This document shows, one piece after another, positions 52,432 to 64,000 of a stretch of DNA of 64,000 nucleotides. Within the stretch, counting starts at the first letter, position 1, and each line of letters starts with the position of its first letter. The stretch is from Niebla homalea (taxonomy: Eukaryota > Ascomycota > Lecanoromycetes > Lecanorales > Ramalinaceae). The notes beneath the pieces were generated by a model. It did no database searches. It worked only from the letters and a program-made list of their open reading frames with translations, and was not told the DNA's origin. A program made the position numbers and the translations under genes. The DNA lies in NCBI GenBank assembly GCA_019925105.1, contig JAHGAU010000032.1:248001-312000 (forward strand). Direction: 5' to 3'.

Positions 52432-53547
52432 ACTGGAGAGAAGCTGTGGCGCAATGATTCGGCCAAACAATTCAATCTCTTTCTCATGGAATTGACGATG
52501 AAATATTCGATTCCTAAGATCACCTATTGACGATCTTTATCCAGCATCCCATTGGCACGCTCCATGCCACGATCGTCGCAGGCTGATGCGATGTATCGTC
52601 CTAGTATCGAGACTGGGCCAATGCCACAGGTCGGTTGGATGTCTGTCCTTCGATGGATGCTTCACGACCGAGCGAATGATCGTCGGTGGCACGGCATACT
52701 GACATATCACACTTGATCTTACTGCGCATTGGAGAAATATCACGGGAGTTACGTGGGTTGATGATCCGAGAGTTCGCAATCTCTGATTGGTAGCGAGTTT
52801 GAAAATATACAGGGTCATTGTTTTCAAACCCGTATCTTTCACGCTAGCGAGTCAGCCAAGCACACTAATGTTCTGGCGCGCTGACAAAGATATCAACAAT
52901 TCGTCACGTCAGCAATTTCACTTCAATCCTCAAGATCTGCAAGGGTGACTAACACAGTTGCATAGCACGCCTAAATAGTCCTCCACGCCTCACAGCACTT
53001 GGGCGGATGGTCTAAAGCTTCATCATCACCCCTCTCTGGCCTAGCCAGCCAACAGAAAGATGGGTACCATCTTACATGCATGAAGCCGTCATCCTGGTAT
53101 TTCGTCGCTACATTGGTCAACCATGGCTTCCCAAAGGGTCGTAATCAATGTGTCGCCACTGCGGATTGCGGAAGACCGCAGTACAATGGCCGCGAGAAGC
53201 AGAATCAACGAGAGAATGCCTCGATGGATTTGAAACCCACAGAGGGGTTGCTGACTACTTGTGAAATGATCAGCTCGTCTCAGAGCTCGGTTGAGGCTCT
53301 TCCGAGCGAGCCTAGCTCAAATGATAGCCGCCGAGGTTGCACCGAGGTGGTGAGGTCTCACAGCTTCTTTCGAGGGGAACTAGTCTACAAGATCCCCTCA
53401 CTGCTGCGTAGATCCATGTATTAGAGAGGCTACCAAGCTCAACCACGACCCATCAACCTAAATTATGGTCGCTTTTGCTTAAGGAATACAATAATTGTTT
53501 CATTATTCGTGCACAATGACTTTCTGAAGAACAATCGCGACCAAGTC
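52432..53547. promoter_or_regulatory. Shared upstream region of the saccharopine reductase and peptide synthetase genes
   Basis: This is 1.1 kb between divergent starts. A 141-codon plus-strand frame (52999-53424) and a short ATG frame at about 53123 (MASQRVVINVSPLRIAEDRS) are present. Either could contain an unspliced first exon of the synthetase, but no junction was convincing. Confidence 0.4.
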
Positions 53548-56500
53548 ATGGGTTCCGTCGAAGAAGATAACACCTCCAGCCAGATAAGTCATGATTGGGA
53601 ACAGGGAGTGGGCAATCGTCGAGCGCATTCTTCCCACCCGAGTCGAGCGGCACTCGACCTGCCACTGTCCAATGAAACCCACTATGCCAATGGAGATGCA
53701 CAATTTTTGGACGTCCAAGTAAGCCCCAAAGCTCGGGCTATGCTAAACGGATGGATGCCGTCTTCGTCTCTTCTAGCAAGAATCCAGACGGCATGGGCCC
53801 TCCTCGTGTCCAAATACACCGGTAACAGCAACGTTACGTTTGGCAGTGTCACCGAGCTGTCTGAGGGCCAATCTCGGCCGCTGTACGACTGCGCGGTGGA
53901 TGTTGATGACTTTCAGGATGTCCGAAGTCTAACCGACTATTTCTGCGAGATCAATGCGACGCCCAAGGGCATTGAGAAATCCGCTCAACGCACCAAACCA
54001 TCGTCTGACGCACCGTCCTCTTCCGCGTCCGTTATACTTTTTGCCATAGGCCTTTTTGAGGGGGGCGTATCATTGGAAAAGTCTTATCCCGAGGCAAGCT
54101 GCTTTCGTAAACATGATTCTCAAGTGCCTTGGACTAATATCCCAATAGTGCGCTTTAATCCTGGATGTCAATCAAATTGGGAAACAGACAGCGCTCAGGC
54201 TCAAGTGTGACAACCATGAGATATCTCAGGGTTTTGCCACTAGCATGGCATCCAGCCTGGGAATGATTATTGACACTGTCGTTTCCCCGGAACTCAATGC
54301 CCGCCTCCTTGACATTGATATGTGTAGCGAACGCGACAAGGAACAGATTAGGCTTTGGAATTGTATAGATCCCGCTGTTACTGAAGCCCTCATTCACGAT
54401 CTATTCTCGGAGCAAGCCGAGGCTCGACCATCATCGATCGCTGTATCTTCGTGGGATGGCTCCCTGACATACCGCGAGCTCGATACTGCTTCGACCAAAC
54501 TGGCTTGCTATCTGATCGGAATCGGTGTAGTAACAGGGTCGTTCATTCCTTTATACTTCGAGAAGTCGATATGGATGACGGTAGCTGTCCTTTCCGTGCT
54601 CAAAGCAGGTGGGGCAGTTGTTCCCATCGATGCAAGGCTTCCAAGCGGCAGAGTACTGCAAATCATCAAGCTCGCGAAAGCAGATGTTGTAGTGACAGCA
54701 ACTGATTTTCGGGATACGCTAATAGACGTCGTCCAACATGTCATTTCGGACGTTGAATCGCTCCTCAGAGCGCTACCCGACAGCTCAACTTTCATCTCAC
54801 GACCTGTCAGCCCTTCTGACCCCGCGCTGGCGCTATTCACTTCTGGCTCTACCGGAGTCTCGAAAGGACTTGTACATACTCATGCTAGCATTGGTTCCAG
54901 TGTGCTGGCATACGGACCCTCACTACGGATTTCGTCTTCGTCACGCATATTACAGTTCTCAGCATACTCGTTCGATATCAGCATGATAGATACAATTGCG
55001 TCTCTTATACATGGCGCATGTCTCTATGTCCCATCCGAATCTGAAAGGTTGAACGACCTCACGGGCTACATACAGAAGAGCGAAGTTAATTGGGCGTTCC
55101 TTACACCAAGCTTTGCAAGACATATCGAACCACTTAATGTTCCAAGCCTCACTACTCTCGTACTTGGTGGAGAACCTGTTCCTCAAAATAGCGTCGAGGC
55201 TTGGGTCTCTCCATTGAGATGCGTCATAAATGGATATGGCCCTGCGGAATGCGGGATTTGCGTCTCGGGGGTGCTTGACCCAAGTACACGACCAGCCATT
55301 GGCCGGAGTGTCAACTGTCATTCTTGGGTAGTTGAGGGGGATGATCCTCTGAGGCTCATGCCGCTTGGCTGTGTAGGTGAGCTCTTGGTTGAGGGACCAA
55401 ACGTCTTCCAGGGATATCTGAACCTGGAAGACGCCAATCTTTCAGCCTTCTTGATTGATCCGACCTGGCTGCCACGCAAAGACAATACAAAACGACGTCT
55501 TTACAGGACAGGTGACCTGGTGCGGTACAATCCTGACGGTACACTTGATTACATTGGCAGAAAGGATAACCAGACGAAGATCCGTGGTCAGCGAATCGAG
55601 CTTGGCGAGATAGAGTACCAAATCAGACTTCAATACTTGGCCGCTAAAGAAGCTGCTGTTGTTGTTGTTGATCCGCCAGCAGGCGATCCCATTTTGGCAG
55701 CTTTTGTCAGCGGCGGCCAGGCTCACAGTTTCCCTTTAGATCTGAAAGCTATCATTCAACCTCTATTGAAAAGCCAACTGCCAGACTACATGGTGCCGTC
55801 AATCATTTTCCCCCTGGAACACTTGCCGGAAACTCGAAGTCACAAGATTGATCGTCGCAAGCTACAAGGCATAGCTATGAGCCTCTTGCACGAGAAGACC
55901 GCCTGTGGTGTGAAGGAGACTGCAATTGGCCGGTCTTTGGGAACTGAATTGGAGCATAAGCTTGCCGATCTCTGGTTGAGAGTCCTTAGGTTGGAGGTAG
56001 CCCTAAAAGCGAGCGACCACTTCTTCTACCTAGGGGCTAATTCTCTGTCTGCAATTGAACTGGTAGCTGAATCTCGCCGGCAGGGTTTTCAACTTTCTGT
56101 TGCAGAAATAATTCAGAATCCAATCCTCGCGGACATGGCGCTCCTCCTACGGCCATCTGGTCACCACAGCAAATGTCTTCCCTTTCACCTCCTACCTCAT
56201 CAATCAGTGTCTTCAATCATCATGGAAGCGTGCAGGCAGTGTACTGTGCTAGAAGACGTCATTGAAGACATATATCCTTGCACCCCACTTCAGAATGGCG
56301 TTTTTGCCCTATCACTCGCTGAGCCGGGGACATATGTGACGCAGTTGGTTTACACGCTCTCTTCGAGTATATCGATAGATAAGTTCAGACACGCTTGGGA
56401 TGCTCTAGTAGAGCAATCGTCTATTCTTCGCTCGCGAATAGTCAGGGTTCGATCCCAACAATACCAGGTGGTAACAAAGCCGGGGCGAGATGTTTGGGCG

Positions 56501-59500
56501 ACGGGGTCTCACCTCGAATCGTATCTCACGAGTGATAGACAAATACCTATGGATTGCGGTAGCCGACTCCATAGATTCGCGCTGGTGCGTCATTCTAATT
56601 GCATAAATTTTGTGCTGACAATACATCATGTAATTTACGATGGCTGGTCCTTGGAGCTGATGTGGGAGGAAGTCAAGAAAATCTACCTGGCCCAAGAAAT
56701 GAGGCTCGTGATACCCTTCAGTGACTTCATGGGTTTCCTGAAGAATGACAACACACCTGCGACTTCCAAAGAATACTGGCGTTCGGAGTTCGAGGGCTCA
56801 AATCCTCCTTCATTTCCCAGCTTGCCATCTGCGACGTATCGCCCCAGGACAAACGCTATACATGAAAACCAATTCAAACTCTCATACTCAAGATCTGAAG
56901 TGACCTTGTCAATCGCAGCACGCGCGGCATGGGCGCTCCTCATGGTCTCATACACGGGCTCTTATGATGTGACTTTTGGCATGACACTTAGTGGCCGATT
57001 CGCCCCTTTCCCAAACATAGAAAATCTAATTGGACCGGCATTTACGACAGTACCGATACGTCTTCAAATCGATGGGGCTGCGTCGATAAAGAGCTACCTC
57101 AGATATGTTCAACAAAAGGCGTCGGACATGGTTCCCTACGAGCACACAGGCTTACAGGGAATTGCAGAAGCAAGCCCTGCCGCTAAAGACGCATGTGCCT
57201 TTTCTAGTCTGCTAGTCGTCCAGCCTGAGTCCAATCATCAAGACCAGCCGGTGTATGAGACCGAGACCATAGAGAACTTGGTGCTTCCCCATGCACTTGT
57301 AGTGGAATGTCACTTGACAAGTAATGGGCTCAAGCTTAGCGCAAGGTTTGACTCCGCTGTGATGCAAGCTGCCAATGTGGCGAGAATGATGGGGCAATTT
57401 GCGCATTTGCTCCAACAGATTTGCCTGAACCCTGAAGGTAGGGTGTACGATGTTGAGTTGACGAGTCCAGCAGATCTAAAAAGTATCATGGCTTGGAATA
57501 GTCACCTTCCTCCGGCTGTTGACAACTGTATACACCGAGCGATCGAGCTCGAAGCTCAAGCTAACCCCTTTGCTCAGGCTGTTTGCGCTTGGGACGGCAC
57601 TTTGACCTACTCTGAATTGGATCGTCTTGCTTCTCACCTTGCAAATCATTTGTCAAAGTCTGGAGTTCGACCAGAGGTGATTGTCCCTCTGTGCTTTGAT
57701 AAATCTAAATTCGTCATCGTCTCGCTTTTGGCTGTCCTGAAAGCTGGAGGCGCGTGCTTATTCTTAGAGCCAACATGGCCTCAGCAACGGATGAGCATCA
57801 TTCTCGACACAGTGAAGGCTTCTATCGTGGTTGCTCAACCTAAATATGCCCAACAATTTGTATCAAAACGATTGCAAGTCATTACTATGTCAGAGGCCTT
57901 TTTGAGGGACAGCTTGACCGCATTTGAAAATGTCTCGCCACCAGGCTCAGTATGTCCAAGCAACGCCAGCTTTGTATTTTTCACATCAGGCTCTACGGGC
58001 GTCCCAAAGGGAATTGTCCAAGAGCACACTGCACTCTTGACGAGCTCGCGCAATCATGCTGCTATGTGCAACATCAACTCAAGATCCCGCGTCCTTCAAT
58101 TCTCGGCCTTCACCTTTGACGTCTACGAGATCGAAATAGTAACGACCCTGACGCATGGCGGCTGTGTATGCATTCCATCCGAGCACGATAGGATGAACAA
58201 CTTAGTTCAAAGTATGGAGGCTATGAACGTCAATTGGGCGTTCTTTACTCCAACCTTTTGTCGTTCTATGGATCCACTAGATATGCCAAGCCTGCGCACT
58301 TTGCTCGTTGGGGGCGAAGCAGTCGACAAAAGTACAATAGACAAATGGGCAAGACATGTGCGTCTGCTGAATTGCTATGGCCCCGCTGAGTGTGGTCCCA
58401 CTGTCATGTGCGAGTTGACAGCAAAGCATCGCCCGGAATCGATAGGGATGCCGATATGCTGTGCCAGCTGGATTGCTGATCCCGACGATCATGATAAGCT
58501 TGCTCCAGTCGGTACTGTCGGCGAGCTGCTGCTGGAAGGGTACACCATGGCTCGAGGATATTTAGATCAAGCAGACAAGACAGCAGCATCATTCGTCGCT
58601 GCACCGCCTTGGCTTCGCAAAGCGGGCCCTTCGCGTGCTCCCAGAGTCTACAAAACAGGCGACCTCGTTCGATACTCTGACAAAGGTAATCTAGACTATA
58701 TTGGGAGGAAGGATACTCAGGTGAAGGTTCGCGGACAACGCATAGAGCTTGGGGAGGTTGAATATCACTTACGGCAATGCTTGCCGGAATTCGTCGATGC
58801 TGCGGCCGAGACTGTCAAGATAAATGACGATCAAGATAGAACAATGTTGATCGCCTATGTTTGCTCAAAGACCTCTGAATCTAAGGCGGTCGCCCATATT
58901 CTTGATGAAGGGGATGGTTCCTATAAGGAAGCTAGGGAAGCCGTCCAACACATTAGAATCGATCTGCAGAGTTCGGTTCCAGCATCAATGGTGCCATCTC
59001 ATGTCCTTCTGATCTCCAACATGCCAATGACCTCCTCTGGGAAGCTTGATCGTAAGCAACTAAGAGTTCTTGCGCAGCAAACGCCACAAGACAGCTTCGC
59101 GTGGCTTAGCAGAAGTAAGTCACGGAAGACAGCTCCAAAAACACGGATGCAAATGAAAATACTGAACTTATGGTCTCAAATCCTTGGGCGACCGGAGGAG
59201 CTATTTGTTGAAAGCAATTTCTTCCACGGTGGTGGGGACTCGATTGCAGCAATGTCTCTCGTAGCTCAAGCTCGCGCGCTTGGGCTGTTACTTTCTGTAG
59301 AAGACATATTCAAACATCCTTCGTTGGGCGAAATGGCGGACCTCCTCGAGCATCGTAAAGTACAACAGGCAGAAACTTTGATTGGGAGGTTCAACCTACT
59401 GCCAAAGAGTGTAGATGCTCGAAAGACAATCGTTCACGATATCACGAGGAGATGTCGCGTTGGCGAGGATTCGATCGAGGACATATACCCATGCACGCCG

Positions 59501-62500
59501 CTTCAAGAGGGCCTCCTAGCGCTTTCTGTGATATCTCCTGGCACTTACATATCTCGAAATGTGTATGCTCTACCAAAAGCGATGGATCTAGATCGATTTC
59601 GAGCCGCGTGGGATATAGTCATACAACATAACCTAATCCTACGCACCCGCGTTTTAGAGACAGGCCTCGGAACATACCAAGCTGTTTTTCAGGAGCCGCT
59701 ACAATGGCAAGAAACGAACAGTCTGGGTACGTACCTTCTGGAAGACAAAGCCTCGCCAATGATCAGTGGGCAGCCAATGGTCCGCTTGGCTCTATTTCGA
59801 GGCACTGAGAACATTGCGGCTCATTTTGTGCTGACATTGCATCATTGCATATACGATGGCTGGTCAATGGATATCATTTGGAAGTCTGTCGCTGCTGCTT
59901 ACCAGAATGGGAACATCTTGCGCTCAGCTCCATTCAATCGGTTTATCAAACACATTTCGGAAGCGGATCTGACCGTCCGGAACGACTTTTGGCGAACACA
60001 GCTTTCAGAAGCGGATCATACATCGTTTCCAAGACGAAAGCCTGGACACACTCATCTCGCGACAGTGTTCATCAAATCTCCGGAGAGGTGTCGGATAGAT
60101 TCGACCATAATACGTGCCCAGGTCACTCTGCCAACTATCGTACGTGCCGCGTGGGCAATGCTGATTTCCCAATACTCTATGGTTGAAGACGTGACGTTTG
60201 GAGTCATATCCAATGGTAGGACAGCTTCTGTGCAGGATATTGATACTATGGCGGCACCAATCATTACTACGGTGCCAGTGCGAGTCATTCTGGACTCACT
60301 GCAAAGCGTTTCGGCTTTCCTCAACCAAGTGCAAAACCAAGCTGTCGAGATGATTCCACATGAACACACAGGGCTACAGAACATCAAGGCAGCTTTGGAC
60401 ACAGAGTCGCAGAGCGTATGTGATCTACAAAATCTGTTGGTAATTCAACCTACGATAAAGGATCATGCAGCTTTCTCAGGCGTTGAATGTATCTCAGACG
60501 CTTCAACCTTCGTAGTCCCTCATGCACTTGTCATGATTTGCACACTGGATTGCGAAGGCGTCACATTCGAGGCGAATTTTGATCCGCAAGTCCTGAAGCG
60601 GGACAATGTCTACCAGATGATGACGCAACTCTCTCGTCTTATTCATGAGCTTGCATTCGCAGATGGGAGGACAGAGCTGGGCGCAGTGCAAATGACCGGA
60701 CCGACCGAAATGCAAGTGATTCTACAGAAGAATGCATTAGCTCCACAGACCAGACACGACTGTGTGCATGATGTCATCCAGCGGAGGGCATTCGAGGCGC
60801 CTCAGTCTCTCGCAATTTGTTCTTGGGACGGCGAAATGACTTACAAAGGGCTTGATGACTATGCACAAGTCCTCGCTGCGCACTTGCCAATCTATGGTGT
60901 TAAATGCGAAGTCATCGTACCTGTACTATTCGAGAAGTCCAAATGGGCGCTGGTAGCGATGCTGGCTGTCTTGAAAGCCGGGGGGGCCTTTGTACTCATT
61001 GATCGGTCTGTGCCACCGGAGCGTCTAAGGGCAATCTTCGAATCCATCGACGCTACTGTGTGTTTGACGTCGAGGGAAATCTCCTCTCATTTGGTGGAGC
61101 TTGGTATCACAGAACCTCTGGTTGTTGATGAGGATGAGCTGGCGGGACTCGAGGCTAGTGACATGCCGGTCAGGTCCATAGCAACCGCGAATAACATGGC
61201 TTATGTGAATTTTACGTCTGGGACGACTTCAGCATCCCCCAAAGCTGTAGTGATCGAACATCAGGCCATTGGCTCGATAGCCATCGAGCACGCCAAAGCC
61301 GTTCAATGGGACATCGCGGACAGGATACTCCAATTCTCCTCGTATAACTTCGACAGCGCCGCCATAGAGATCTTAGTAACATTGATGCATGGTGCTTGCG
61401 TCTGCATACCCTCGGAGCGTGAACGATTGGAAGACATCATGTCATTCATGAACAAAATGAGAGTCACTTTTGCTATCTTTACCCCCGCGGTCGCCAAAGC
61501 GTCCCTCGACCCCGAGCGTCTCGAAACATTAAGGACCCTTGAGCTTGTTGGAGAGCAGATAACTAAAGCGGACGTCGCTCGATACCAGTCTCCGGACATT
61601 CGCCTCATGAACGGTTATGGTCTTACAGAGTGTAGCGTTGAGAGCTCTGTTGCAGACGTCGATGTAGAGAATCTGCAATCTCTTGGGAAGACGGTCGGAG
61701 CAAACTACTGGGTTGTCGATCCCAAGAACCATGATCGACTGACTCCAATAGGAACTGTTGGAGAGTTGCTGATTGAAGGTCCAGGCTTGGCCCGAGAATA
61801 CCTCAATGATAAGGCAAGGACCCAGGCCAGCTTTATCAACAATCCTGCATGGTCTGATGGACTCAGAAAAATGCGATTGTACAAGACAGGGGACCTTGTG
61901 CGACTCGAACTGGATGGCAGTGTGTCACTTATCGGCCGTAAAGATATGCAAGCCAAGATTCGTGGACAGCGAATTGACTTAGCGGAGATTCAAGAGCATC
62001 TTCGGACAGGAAGTCATCGTGAGAGTCCAAAGGTCGTCTGCGGCCTCGTCACGCCTTCAGACGCTGATAGCAAGAGTTTGACCGCCTTTGTTCAATTTGA
62101 TTTGCAGCGGTCTGAAGCCAATCATGATTTGATTATAGACACGAGGCAGGCCAGGAAAAAGATGACAGAATTTGTAGAAACGCTCAAGGATGGACCAATG
62201 AAGGACTTGCCGGCACATATGATTCCTACCTTCTTCGTGCCTGTGACGCATATTCCTCTGTTGTTATCTGGCAAGATCAACGGCAGGAAGCTCGTTGAAT
62301 CAGCAAAAAAACTGTCAGCACGACAGCTAGCTACTTTGAGCAACGATTTTGGACTACAGCAAACAAAGCAAACCCTCACAGCAATGGAGTCCAGGATCGC
62401 TAAGCAGTGGGCTTTAGTCTTAGGAATTGAACAAAGCTCGATTTGCGCTAATGACAGTTTCCTCCTCTGGGGTGACTCAATCAAGGCTATCAGACTAACA

Positions 62501-64000
62501 GCGGCTCTACGAGGGGATGGCCTAGTGTTAGGAGCACCTGACATCGGTCGAAATGCCAGCTTGAAGGCGATGGCAGAATCTGTGAGTGAGACGAAGGGCA
62601 CAGGAACGCAAGCGCCCGTCGAACCATTTTCTCTTATTGGAGCAGCCAAAAGTCAGCTCGTCGAGGAGGCGGTCGCTGCATGTGATGTCCAGGAAGAAGC
62701 AATAGAGGACATCTACGATTGCACGCCTCTTCAAGAAGGGCTCATGGCGTTGTCATTCAAGCAGAGACATTTGTACATTGCTCGCAATGTTATTGTCCTG
62801 CCGGCTTCAATTGACGCCGAGAAATTTGTGCATGCTTGGGACACTGTAGTTGCCGCCAATCCCATCCTTCGCACGAGTATAATACAAAGTAAGATGAACA
62901 GACTGTTTCAAGTAGTGCTCAAGGGCAGTCCGGTCTGGTACAAGTCCCCAGATGTCAAGAAGTACTTGGAAGAAGACAGGAAAAGAATCTCTGGATTTGG
63001 CGCTCTACTCAACCACTTTGCTCTTTTAAGTGGGCAAGACGAAAGATACTTTGTATGGACGAGCCACCATGCAACCTACGATGGCTGGTCTGTGGATCTA
63101 TTATTTCGACAATTTGAGCAAATTTACCGCGGAGAATCCGTGCCCCAGGGATTGCCATTCAACCACTTCATCAAGCACCTCCAGACCAGTGATAACGCAG
63201 CCAACGAGGACTTCTGGAATTCTCAAGGCATCGATCATGAAGTTCCCAGTTTCCCGGCGCTACCAAATCCCTCTTACAGTCCTCATGCTAGATCTTCTGT
63301 CCATTGTAACAGCGAAGTCTTGAAAGAGGGTCGCTTGGATTCAACCCTAATTCAAGCAGCTTGGGCATTTCTGAGCGCTCAATACCTGAGGTGCACCGAA
63401 ATCGGCTTTGGACTCGTCATGAGCGGCAGAACAACGTCGTTGGTAGGCATTGAGAGCATTGTCGGCCCAACAATCACGACTGTACCACAGCACCTCGATG
63501 CGATAGCTCAGAACCAGACTATCGAACACTTTCTAAATTCCGTCGAATCAGCTACCCTTAATCTAAGCGCTTTTGCCCATGCAGGCTTACAAAACATCAG
63601 GAAGCTTGGTCCCAAAGCTGAAGCTCTCTGCAATTTCCGGAACATCCTTGTCATTCAACCTGACACACAGGTGTCTTTGCCTCTCGGGATGACATATTCT
63701 AAGCATGTCCCTCAAGAGTTGACAAATTTTAATAACTATGCGCTGATGTTACAAGCCAAGCTCGGTCCTGGCACGCTTGACCTCACTGCCAATTTTGACA
63801 AGACTGTGATTGACGAGAAGATGGTGGAGCGGATGCTGCGGCAACTCGTCCACATTGTCGGCCAAATGCAAAATTCAACACGCGAGATGAGGCTGAGGGA
63901 CCTTGGAATTGCAACTTCGTTTGATCTCCAAGATATGCAGGATCTGAGGGGCGAAGTGCCTGTAGGAGCATCAGTCACAGTACAAGACCTGGTCAGCAGA
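53548..64000 (+). CDS. Multimodular non-ribosomal peptide synthetase (3' partial)
   Basis: One frame is open without interruption from 54149 to the right edge (3284 codons). Upstream, from an ATG at 53548 in another frame, lies the degenerate end of a condensation domain (SLLARIQTAWALLVSKYTG, NVTFGSV). The frames may be joined by an 82-bp intron 54067-54148 (GTATCA...ACTAAT...CAATAG), or a frameshift separates them. Order: partial C; A1 about 54390-55870 (LFTSGSTGVSKG, NGYGPAECG, YRTGDLVRY); T1 about 55930-56150 (FYLGANSLSAIEL); C1 56255-57440 (HHVIYDGWS); A2 57525-59080 (FTSGSTGVPKG, NCYGPAECG); T2 59130-59345 (HGGGDSIAAM); C2 59455-60690 (HHCIYDGWS); A3 60755-62300 (FTSGTTSASPKA, NGYGLTECS); T3 62380-62575 (LLWGDSIKAI); C3 62690-63930 (HHATYDGWS); then the start of another module. 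Specificity codes by eye: A1 D-I-I-F-V-G-G-I-C-K, A2 D-V-I-F-L-G-C-P-T-K, A3 D-S-I-I-E-V-G-V-E-K. No epimerase, methyltransferase or thioesterase is visible. Confidence 0.93.

Noticed and set aside
53509..53547. NRPS start at 53509
   Set aside because: The codon there is GTG. The first ATG in that frame is at 53548, and a spliced upstream exon is also possible.
54148..54187. A 40-bp intron (GTGCGC...AAACAG) joining the two NRPS frames
   Set aside because: It is very short, and it would delete the sequence ALILDVNQIGKQ, which aligns with ALVVECHL-type sequence at the same place in the other condensation domains.

Overview
The window is nuclear DNA from a filamentous ascomycete (Pezizomycotina). 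The support is short GT-AG introns of about 50-130 bp, ACTAAT-like branch sites, fungal housekeeping genes (dynactin p150, ribose-phosphate pyrophosphokinase, RPS6, Rab geranylgeranyl transferase alpha) and a fungal multimodular peptide synthetase. Class and genus cannot be fixed from sequence alone. No rRNA, convincing tRNA, CRISPR array or intact transposon was seen.

Layout. (1) 1-7 kb: N-terminal exon of a CAP-Gly dynactin subunit running off the left edge, a decayed short-chain dehydrogenase, and a two-exon orphan gene. (2) About 8.6-33.7 kb: a gene-poor accessory block of orphan genes, nearly all on the minus strand. Many members share one unnamed domain of about 130 residues. It has a G-E-x-V-I strand-turn-strand, a G-D-C-x-x-L segment, a W-x-G-W-D segment and a P-[ST]-x-x-x-W motif that usually occurs twice. 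The same genes carry arginine/serine/histidine-rich or tandem-repeat tails (26 copies of an 18-bp unit, six of 93 bp, three of 192 bp, and a 15-bp array). Several copies are broken by a stop, a frameshift or truncation, and a tRNA-derived element lies among them. I do not recognise this family. It looks like a locally amplified, fast-evolving, partly dying gene family. (3) 35-41.5 kb: a housekeeping island with a very intron-rich PRPP synthetase, RPS6, a small orphan protein and the Rab geranylgeranyl transferase alpha subunit. (4) 42-64 kb: a probable biosynthetic gene cluster with an ABCC-type transporter, two membrane-anchored HxxHC proteins transcribed divergently (one UstYa/DUF3328-like), a saccharopine reductase (LYS9-like), and a non-ribosomal peptide synthetase of at least three complete A-T-C units that runs off the right edge.

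How the parts may work together (inference). In the cluster the synthetase would assemble a peptide and the LYS9-like enzyme could feed or draw from the aminoadipate-semialdehyde/saccharopine pool. The HxxHC proteins are candidates for oxidative tailoring or cyclisation, and the ABCC pump for export or vacuolar sequestration. The accessory block has no obvious link to the cluster.

Many gene models here needed splicing worked out by eye. Exon coordinates are given in the entries and should be treated as predictions. Several open frames begin at non-ATG codons; I moved those starts to the first supported ATG.
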